Assembly (NCBI GenBank): GCA_026706485.1
Contig: JAPOYR010000007.1
Span: forward strand, 37,591 to 101,590
Direction: 5' to 3'
Source of the DNA: Chloroflexota bacterium
Lineage (GTDB): Bacteria; Chloroflexota; UBA11872
Length of the DNA stretch: 64,000 nt
The position numbers were made by a program, and so were the translations under genes. The notes under the pieces were generated by a model, which worked only from the letters and a program-made list of their open reading frames with translations, had not been told where the DNA came from and searched no databases. Numbering within the stretch: the first letter of the stretch is position 1; the number at the start of each line of letters is the position of its first letter. Below are positions 42,732-50,137 of this stretch, one piece after another.

Positions 42732-44454
42732 TCGCAGGGCGCGATTTGCAGTGACACTCCGACGGCGGGCTGGCGTCACCGCGGTGGGATCCACCCCACG
42801 GGGTGGCGACCGACGGGCGATGAACTCACCATGCGGCGCGGATCCGGCCACTGATGCCGTTCGCGCGAGCCTTGTGAACTTGACACGCTGGGCGTTGGTC
42901 GCAACCTGAGCACCGTCCCACCATCGGCGCAACCGCGCGGTTCGCCTAGGCAGGATTCCGTAAAGTCGGTGACCCGTCTGCTGCGTGACGGCCGTCGTTC
43001 AGCCGACGCGGAGATCGCCGAGGCCTGCGGTCGCGACCGGAGGTGAGATTGTGCGAGCACGGGTGATTGCTGCGGTGGGCTCTGCCCGATCCCGTGCCAG
43101 GCGGCCCCACGCACGCGGTCGCATTGGCGACGCGTGCGCTGCGCGCGACTTCAGACGTCGGCCATGCACGGCGCAAGGCATGCCAGGTAGCGCCGGACAC
43201 CAAGGTCTGGGCCAGCCGCTCGCCTTGGTGTCCAGTACGCGCCAGCCCGCAACTATTCATTCCGTTGATTGGCTGCGACGGGTCCTGGGTAGCTCGCGCC
43301 GCTGTCTGCTGGATTCGTCCAGGAACCGGCGAGCCACATCAACGCTGTTCCCTGCTGCGCGGGGTTCGGCTGTGACTCATGGTCCGGCCGGGGCCGCACC
43401 GACGATGTCGATGGGCAGGGCCAGCGCTCGGATTTGATCTCCCGCGAATCGCCGAGCTAGCGGTGTACCAATCACCGACTTGGCGTTGGCCTGGCGTACG
43501 ACGCCCGCGCGGGCCCGCCCAGCGCCCGACACGACCCGCCCAGGCGCCATGCTATGGCTACCGGTTCTCGAATCGAGTTGCTCAACGCCCGGCAGCCTTC
43601 GCTGGACTGACAGCACCAAGTGGGTCACTTTGGCGATCGAATCGGTCCCAGTTCGCCGATCGAGCCGGCCCACATCGCAGCGATTGCGCGCTGGCGCGGC
43701 GGTCACCACCTCCAGGCCCAGCAGATCCGCCAGCGGCGTCAATTGCCGGTTTCGCGGCAGTCGCTCCCACAGGGCACCTGCCGGTTGGCCACTGCCCAGA
43801 CCTCGCGCTCAGGGTCCGCCGCAGGCCACGCGCCAACCGCGGCTGTGCGTGGCGTTGCTGGCGCCGGGCGCTTGCCACGCTGAAACGTGCGTTGCGCTGC
43901 CCGGGACAGCCAACGCCTACATCGTGGAACCGCGACGCTCCTCCTTCCACCCGTTCATGGGCGGCCAAGGCCCGCCGCGATCCAGCACCGGCGGGGCGCG
44001 AACCACCATTCGGTGGCATGCCCGCCGGCGGCTCAATCCGCCGACAACGAATTCCTATGCTCCGAGCGTCCTCTCGCCGCTCGGGGGTCCTCCAACCGGC
44101 GACGACCACGTCCTCCCAGCGAGTCGACGCCCCGACACTCGCGACGCGGACGACCTCCCGCGTCCCGTCGCATCAACTTCCGCCGCAGGCCCGCGTCGAT
44201 TACTTGCTGCGCGGGGTATGCGGCACCTGCAGCATGCGGTCTCCGGTCGAGAATGCCTATCCAGGTTTCCGTAGTTGGTCCGCTTTCCGCGCATGACCGA
44301 CATCTCCGCCGAAGGTCGGTACGGCGGCGGCGAATGTCATGGCATCGGCTCAGGAGGCACGATCTGGGTTCGTCGACAACGGAACGACATACGCGCCGGT
44401 CACAGCCACGGAGAGCCCCGCTGCACCTCAAGGGCGGCTCGGTGTCGTCGTCGC
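42732..44454. other. gap without a supportable gene
   Basis: Over 1.7 kb of G/C-rich sequence with overlapping open frames on both strands but no domain, no consistent frame and no good start. It looks like decayed island DNA. One end carries the 23-bp direct repeat at 44260-44282. Confidence 0.5.
44260..44282. repeat. 23-bp imperfect direct repeat, left copy
   Basis: Reads TCCAGGTTTCCGTAGTTGG then TCCG. It matches 49296-49318 at 21 of 23 bases in the same orientation. The two copies bracket the whole replication-relaxation/TraG module. Confidence 0.6.
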
Positions 44455-45339
44455 CTACCAGGGCTGATCACGAGCTGGGTCGGCGGTGCGGTCGGCACTG
44501 GCAAGCAGCGGCTCGTGACTGTCCCCGGCAAAGATGCATCCCCAGACGGCCGCGGCCGGATCCGCCAGGAACGCCGCTTCCCACGTCACCGCCACGACGA
44601 GCCCAGCAATCAGCGCCTCATGGTCAGCCTGGTTGAAGCCATGTAGCGCGTCCTCGACCTCAATCAGCATCCGCTGTACTCGCGGCCGATGGGCGGTGAC
44701 GATCCGCACCTCGGGAAACGTCGCGTACTCCCGCCTCCAACTGCCCGAGAGATAGAAATGCGCATAGCGCCGCAGCTTGAGCCCGTAGCGCCGCAACTCC
44801 GCCGTCCCCCGATCGACTTCCAGATAGATCCAGCGGCACCGGCCATCCACGGCAACCTCTGCGATGGCGTCGGGGTGCACCGTCCGCCAGCTCCGCCCCA
44901 CCTGATATCGCACCCGCGCGTGCGGGTCGGCCCTCCACTCGCGCAGGGTGGCCCCGGGATCGGCCTGACAGGCCTGCCGGATCGCCAGCATGCAGCGGTT
45001 GACGGCCAGTTGGTGATTCACGTAGCGGGGCTCCAGGGCCTCGGGCCCGGCGACCGTCGGGATGTCGGCCAGCGGGATCCCGGCTAACGCCACGAGCACG
45101 TCGGCACCCGCGGCGGAGAGACCGTAGACGTAGCCGCTGCGGCCGCCCCCAGCGCCCCCATGGAGGGGCTCGGCCCGCACCACCCACCCTTTGCGATGCA
45201 ACCGCTGCAGGCAGATCTCGCAGGTGCGCCGCGTGGCGGTCTCAAAGGCCAGGGCCTGGACCTGAGCGGCCGTCAGCAGGCGATGGGTGAAGAGCAGGCG
45301 CAGCACCTGGAGCTGCCGGGATCCCACACGGACGCGCAT
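44455..45339 (-). CDS. replication-relaxation family protein
   Basis: A 294-aa protein, ATG 45339. It has an N-terminal winged helix (RQLQVLRLLFTHRLLTAAQV, then CEICLQRLHRKGWVVRAE) and a nuclease-like C-terminal half with HPDAIAEV and RWIYLEVDRGTAELRRYGLK (Asp...Glu-x-Asp). This is the layout of Replic_Relax proteins carried by plasmids and conjugative elements. It probably acts in element replication or transfer. The 83-bp repeat array lies immediately upstream of its start. Confidence 0.8.
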   Translation of the reverse strand: MRVRVGSRQLQVLRLLFTHRLLTAAQVQALAFETATRRTCEICLQRLHRKGWVVRAEPLHGGAGGGRSGYVYGLSAAGADVLVALAGIPLADIPTVAGPEALEPRYVNHQLAVNRCMLAIRQACQADPGATLREWRADPHARVRYQVGRSWRTVHPDAIAEVAVDGRCRWIYLEVDRGTAELRRYGLKLRRYAHFYLSGSWRREYATFPEVRIVTAHRPRVQRMLIEVEDALHGFNQADHEALIAGLVVAVTWEAAFLADPAAAVWGCIFAGDSHEPLLASADRTADPARDQPW

Positions 45340-45369
45340 CACGAGATCCGATACTGCCGAGGGCGTTGG

Positions 45370-45832
45370 GAATGGCGCAGACGCCGGATCTGCCGGGGCT
45401 TGGACCCCGCGGGAAGCGACAACGTGAGGCTTGGGGACGCCAGGGGTCGTGGGTATGGCGCAGTCGCTGGAACTGCCAGAGCTCGGACCCCACGGGAATC
45501 GGGAACTTGAGGCTTGGGGATGCCAGGGGTCGTGGGTATGGCGCAGTCGCTGGAACTGCCAGAGCTCGGACCCTGCGGGAACAGCAAGCTCGCGGCTTGG
45601 GGATGCCAGGGGTTGTGGGTATGGCGCAGTCGCCGGAACTGCGAGAGCTCGGACCTCACGGGAATTGACAGCTTGAGGATTGGGGATCCCAGGGGTCGTG
45701 GGTATGGGGCAGTCGCTGGAACTGCGAGAGCTTGGACCCTACGGGAATCGGGAGCTTGAGGATTGGGGATGCCAGGGGTCGTGGGCATGGGGTAGTCGCT
45801 GGAACTACGAGGGCTCGGATCGGCCGGGAACC
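45370..45832. repeat. 83-bp tandem repeat array, about 5.5 units
   Basis: Units start near 45351 (partial), 45434, 45517, 45600, 45683 and 45766, spaced exactly 83 bases. Each reads approximately TGCCAGGGGTCGTGGGTATG, then GCGCAGTCGCTGGAACTGCC, then AGAGCTCGGACCC. The period is not a multiple of 3, so the same bases are read in all three frames and any open frame is accidental. The array is between two divergently spaced transfer genes and just upstream of the replication-relaxation gene, so an iteron-, oriT- or transcript-like role is possible. Confidence 0.85.
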
Positions 45833-46084
45833 CGTACCCCCAGGACGAGGATCGAAGAGGACGAGGAGTGGGGGTACGGGTTAACAGTTCCACGAAGCGA
45901 AAGGTCACCAATGCTTGACGAATGCGAAACATTGGGCCTCGTCCATCAGGTTTGGCGGGAGGCCGGTGCACGGCCCAGACGTTCGCGTCGAGCGCTCGGG
46001 CCATTCGAAACGCCTTTCGAGCACGCTATCGAGCCACCTATCGCAACGTCATCCGATGGGTCATCCGAATGGCTGGCGCCGCGG

Positions 46085-47488
46085 TCATGCGCCCCCTCTC
46101 GGGTTGGGATCCAGTCCGTCCAACGGCTCCGACGTGCCCACTTTGACGCCGGTCGTGGTCGAAGGCTCGGGCGGTGTGGCAGGTTTGGAATTGGCTTCCT
46201 TGGTCTTTCGGGAGGCGTCCTTAGGCGGCTCGCCGTAGCGCTCCGCCACCAGCGCCTCGATCCGCGCCCGCGGCTTGCCCACCTGCTGCCGGCACTGGTC
46301 CCGCACTCCGTCGGCCGTCACCGGGTCACCGGCGGGGATGGGCACCACCCGCGCCTCGAACGGGCGCGCCGGCCGATTGTCCACGAGCGTCGTGATCGCC
46401 ATGTGATACGCCGGCAGCCCGTCGAGCTGCTGGCGGGTGAACGTCGGCACCATCTCATCGACGAAGTGCCGCACTTGTGCCCGCAGGCCTCCAAACACCA
46501 CGTGCGTGCGGGTGTTGATCAGCACGCTGTCCAGGATCGGCCGCAGCCGCGGATGGCCGGGGTTCTGCGTCGCCACCGTCAGTCCCACCCCGTAGCTGCG
46601 CGAGCGCTCGAAGAACGCCGCCATGTCCCGGCCTGTGTCCAGGAACTCCTGGAACTCATCGAACACCGCGAAGAACGGTGGCCGGATGTCGACTGGTCTT
46701 CGCAGCACCGCCTGCCAGAACTGGGTCACCAGGATGCTGCCCAGCAGCCGGGAGCCCGCCGCTCCCAGGGCAGTGTCGGCCTGGTCCAGGTTGGCCAGCA
46801 CGATCTTGCGGTCGGCCAGCGCCCCGTCCCAGCCCACCGCCGAGCGCGGCTGCACCAGGATGTTGCGCACCCGCGGGTCCTGCACCAGCATCGCCATCCG
46901 CCGCAGCGCTCCGCCGAACGTGAGCTCGAACTGCCGCGTCGAGGTGCGGTCCACCTGGTTCTGCCAGTAGGACCGCAGGAACGGGTCGCTCACCTGCGGC
47001 AGCAGCGTTTGCCGCCAGTCCCGATCGAAGAACAGCCGCTCCAAGTCCAGCATCGAGGGCTTGATCTGGGGATTGGCGGCCAGGGTACGGAAACCGTAGG
47101 CGAATGCCTGGGACATCGACGTGCCCCAGTGCAGGTCCTCGCCCTTCACCAGCTCCTTCATCATGGTGTAGACGGCCCCGGCCACGCGTTCGCCCTCGGC
47201 CGCATCCCGGACGTCCAACGGGTTGAGCGCCACCGGCCACTCGGTGTCGGCGAAGTCCAGCAGAATCGTGTCCCTGACGCGACCGGGCGGCACGGCGGCG
47301 AGCAGCGCCTCCACCAGGTCGTCCTTCGGATCAAGCACAAGCAGGCCGTAGCCCTGTTCCATGACCGAGCGCGCCCACCAGTACAGAAAGGTGCTCTTGC
47401 CCACGCCCGTGGGACCGACCACGAGCACGTGCTTGAGGGCGTCGTGGGGCTTGATGCAGGCCCACTCTTTACCCGGATGCTCGGTCAT
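46085..47488 (-). CDS. VirD4/TraG-like conjugative coupling ATPase
   Basis: A 467-aa ATPase. Walker A is VVGPTGVGKSTF (residues 24-35), followed by LLVLDPKDDLVEALL. Walker B is FFAVFDEFQEFLD, then GVGLTVATQNPGHP, a sensor motif seen in VirD4/TraD and HerA-like proteins. No membrane helix is seen, so it is the soluble type. It overlaps the preceding gene by 4 bases (ATGA). It would pump DNA during transfer of the element. The tail after residue ~410 is low-complexity. Confidence 0.87.
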   Translation of the reverse strand: MTEHPGKEWACIKPHDALKHVLVVGPTGVGKSTFLYWWARSVMEQGYGLLVLDPKDDLVEALLAAVPPGRVRDTILLDFADTEWPVALNPLDVRDAAEGERVAGAVYTMMKELVKGEDLHWGTSMSQAFAYGFRTLAANPQIKPSMLDLERLFFDRDWRQTLLPQVSDPFLRSYWQNQVDRTSTRQFELTFGGALRRMAMLVQDPRVRNILVQPRSAVGWDGALADRKIVLANLDQADTALGAAGSRLLGSILVTQFWQAVLRRPVDIRPPFFAVFDEFQEFLDTGRDMAAFFERSRSYGVGLTVATQNPGHPRLRPILDSVLINTRTHVVFGGLRAQVRHFVDEMVPTFTRQQLDGLPAYHMAITTLVDNRPARPFEARVVPIPAGDPVTADGVRDQCRQQVGKPRARIEALVAERYGEPPKDASRKTKEANSKPATPPEPSTTTGVKVGTSEPLDGLDPNPRGGA

Positions 47489-48249
47489 GCGTCGCCGCTC
47501 TGCCCCAGGCGCAGGTCACGGCCGTGGGGCACGTCGCCGTAGCGGCCGCCCCAGCGCGTCCAGACCTGGGTTCCGACAAGAGTCTCGAGCTCGACCAGTG
47601 GCCGGCCGGTGAGCGCGTGCGCCTCGGCCAGGCTCACCACGAAGCTGGCGCCCGGCCACCAGTCCTGATCCAGGAAGCAGCGGTCGAAGCGCTCCTTGCG
47701 CCAGGGGCGGTGGGGCACGAGCCAGTTGAACGCGCCGCGGGTGGGCTCGAAACAAGCCAGCAGCAGGTCAAAGCGATCCTCGGCCTCCGCGCGGCTCGGT
47801 GCGTGCAGCCAGAGTTGGAGCTGCATGGTGAGCAGCGGGCTGTGCGCCTTTGTCTCGGCGGCCCGGGCCTGGGCCTGCATCTCATGGGTGGGCTCACGGC
47901 GCGTCGGGTGGTAGTCCTGGCCGGTCATGAGGAAGGCCAGCATCTCTCGCAGCGCGCTGCCGATCTCGCGCAACACGGTGCGTCCCAGCCCGCCGCCCGA
48001 CAGTCGCTGCCCGGCGCGGAGTTGGGCGACGCAGCGCTGGGCCTCGCGAGCCCGGCGTTCGCCCGCCCGCGCGACGAGGAAGCGCACCGCCACGCGTTCG
48101 CCCGCCGTCTGATGGGCGAGGCCGCGGTCGAGCAGGACGACCGGGTCCTGGCTGAAGTCGTGGCGCAGCGGCAGCGCCCAATGCTGCTTGGGCACGAGGT
48201 AGGCGCGAATCGTGTGGGGAGTCGGGATGTCCCGGTTAGGCGGGGTCAT
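47485..48249 (-). CDS. unknown accessory protein of the transfer module, paralogue A
   Basis: A 254-aa soluble protein, paralogous to 48304-49032. Shared segments include PHTIRAYLVPKQHWALPL, GERVAVRFLVARAG, RKERFDRCFLDQDWWPGASF and GTQVWTRWGG. No family is recognised. Its stop overlaps the TraG-like start. It may act as a VirB4-like partner or a DNA-processing subunit (context only). Confidence 0.65.
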   Translation of the reverse strand: MTPPNRDIPTPHTIRAYLVPKQHWALPLRHDFSQDPVVLLDRGLAHQTAGERVAVRFLVARAGERRAREAQRCVAQLRAGQRLSGGGLGRTVLREIGSALREMLAFLMTGQDYHPTRREPTHEMQAQARAAETKAHSPLLTMQLQLWLHAPSRAEAEDRFDLLLACFEPTRGAFNWLVPHRPWRKERFDRCFLDQDWWPGASFVVSLAEAHALTGRPLVELETLVGTQVWTRWGGRYGDVPHGRDLRLGQSGDA

Positions 48250-48303
48250 GCATTCATCGGCGAGCCCGCCCCGCAGGGCGGCGCGTGCGGCGAACGTCGC
48301 CGC

Positions 48304-49032
48304 TCACGCGTCGGGACCGTCGCCGGGATTCGGTCCCGTGGCGCTCGGCATCTCGCCGCCACCACCACTCCAGCGCGTCCAGACCTGCCGCTCGCTGAGG
48401 GTCGCCAGCACCAGCCGCGGCAGGCCGGTGAGGACACACGCTTCATCAAGGCTCACCACCAGCGTCGCGCCCGGCCACGATCGTTCCCCGGCAAAGCAGC
48501 GGTCGAAGCGCCGCCGGCGCCACGGCTCGTGCCGGCGCAGCCAGTTCCGCCAACTCGCGCACGCGTCGAAGCCTTGCCGCAGCCGCATCATGCGGCCTTC
48601 GGCTAGATCCGGCGTCGCCGCCTGCACCCAGAGATGAATCTGCATGGTCAGCAGTTGGGCGCGGGCTTTCTCCTCCACCGCGGCTGCGTGCCGTCGCAGC
48701 CGCGACAGGGACGTGCGCTGGCGTACGCCCCACCAGAGGCTGCTGCCCAGGTGGCGGATGCGCCCGCCCAGAGTGTCCGGCGGCGCATGCCGCTCGGCCC
48801 GCAGGCGTTCGGCCTGGGCACGAAAGTCGCGCACGGTGGCCGCGTCCGCCGGCTCGATGATGAAGCGGACGGCCAAGCGCTCGTCGGCCACAAGGTCCGC
48901 GAAACCCTGATCGAGCAGGGCGTGGGGATCCCGGACTCTGGCATGGTCGAACGGCAGGGCGCAGCCATGCGCTGGCTTCAGATAGGCCCTAATTGCGTGG
49001 GGTCCCGGGGTTCCGCGGCGAAACTTCCTCAT
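48304..49032 (-). CDS. unknown accessory protein of the transfer module, paralogue B
   Basis: A 242-aa paralogue of the previous protein: PHAIRAYLKPAHGCALPF, DERLAVRFIIEPAD, RRRRFDRCFAGERSWPGATL and ERQVWTRWSGGG. The pair is a local tandem duplication, and both genes keep a full reading frame. ATG 49032; first gene of the three-gene unit B-A-TraG. Confidence 0.65.
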   Translation of the reverse strand: MRKFRRGTPGPHAIRAYLKPAHGCALPFDHARVRDPHALLDQGFADLVADERLAVRFIIEPADAATVRDFRAQAERLRAERHAPPDTLGGRIRHLGSSLWWGVRQRTSLSRLRRHAAAVEEKARAQLLTMQIHLWVQAATPDLAEGRMMRLRQGFDACASWRNWLRRHEPWRRRRFDRCFAGERSWPGATLVVSLDEACVLTGLPRLVLATLSERQVWTRWSGGGGEMPSATGPNPGDGPDA

Positions 49033-50137
49033 GCCCTGGACCCCAGCGCCACGCGGGCCAGTGGCTCGGCTTCACAGAGTCGAACTCGACAGATCCGCCA
49101 TCCAGGTGCTGCAGGCCCTCGGCCTTGTCTACGGCTGGAGCGAACTGCACCGCCCGCGACATGCCGTGTGCCATTCATCGAGTGAACTCCTTGGCGGGTC
49201 GGTTCGCAACCGGTCGTTTGGGATGAACTCAGGCCGTCCACCGGTCGGCCTTCGTCTGTCACAGCCAACCGTAGGGAGGAACGGCGCCTGGCGGAATCCA
49301 GGTTTCCGTAATTCGTCCGAGCGAGCCGGTCGGCGCCGATTGGTGGCATCGGGTACCTCTGACTCCGGAACCCTCGGCCCGGCGCCCTCTCGGATCCAGA
49401 ACAACAGGCGGGTCGAGGATCGGGAGCAAGATATGGCTGGTGCGAGGGTCACGGTGAGCCTGGGTTCCATGCATTACCACCCAACTCAAAGGCCGTGCCC
49501 GAATCTTTGGTGTCTGGAAGCGTGAAAGGCCTGCGAGGCGGCCTTTCGAACATCCCGCCTAGGTCCTACAGGCCCGCGCGCGTATCCCATTCGGCGACGA
49601 CCTGTGACATGCCGCCGCTGCCAATCAGACCGGTCGTGGGATCGCCACCATCCCGGGTACCTTGCGCCGCCAAACCAGGTTGAGTGACTTGCACCGGCCG
49701 CGTTTTGCGTCGCAGGCGGCCAAGACGCCTAGCTCTACGGATGATCCAACGGATCTTGGTGGTTCCAGACAGCCTGCACCGTGGATTCTCCCATGTCGGG
49801 AATCGCGTGGTAGCTTTTGGCCCGACCGCCTGCCGGGATTGGCGGCGTGAGACGCGCCCCGCCAGCCGATCCACTGCCGCCAGCAACTGATGCGCTGCGG
49901 CCTAGCCAGGGGCAGGTTCGACGCCAGCAAAATGCCCAACTGATGCAGCCTGAGCAGCAACCGATCTTGCGGCAACTCGCAGTAGACCGTCACTGATAGC
50001 CGGAAGCTAAGAAAGACTGATCTACACGCCTCTGCACCGCCCACACATCGCCAGAGGAATCATTCCGCCAGACCGCAGGTCGTCCGTCACCTGCATTCGC
50101 CTTCGACCCCGTTGTCCGCATGGCTGAAATCTACTGG
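49033..50137. other. gap with one direct repeat and no supportable gene
   Basis: About 1.1 kb upstream of the transfer module and downstream of the methyltransferase gene. Open frames here are short and overlapping, and none shows a domain. The 23-bp direct repeat at 49296-49318 is the only structured feature seen. Confidence 0.5.
49296..49318. repeat. 23-bp imperfect direct repeat, right copy
   Basis: Reads TCCAGGTTTCCGTAATTCG then TCCG, the partner of 44260-44282. It lies 264 bases upstream of the first gene of the transfer module. Confidence 0.6.

Noticed and set aside
42932..44454. Several frames of 100-300 codons on both strands
   Set aside because: None has a domain, a consistent start or overlap-free layout. 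They are likely chance frames in G/C-rich decayed DNA.
45370..45832. CRISPR array
   Set aside because: The units are contiguous 83-bp copies with no unique spacers and no cas genes nearby.
45339..46004. Minus-strand 221-codon frame through the repeats, read as a repeat protein
   Set aside because: The 83-bp period shifts the reading frame at each unit, so the peptide is not a true repeat protein, and no start signal is visible.
45680..47542. Plus-strand frame of 620 codons
   Set aside because: It runs through the tandem repeats and then antisense to the TraG-like ATPase, with no recognisable domain.
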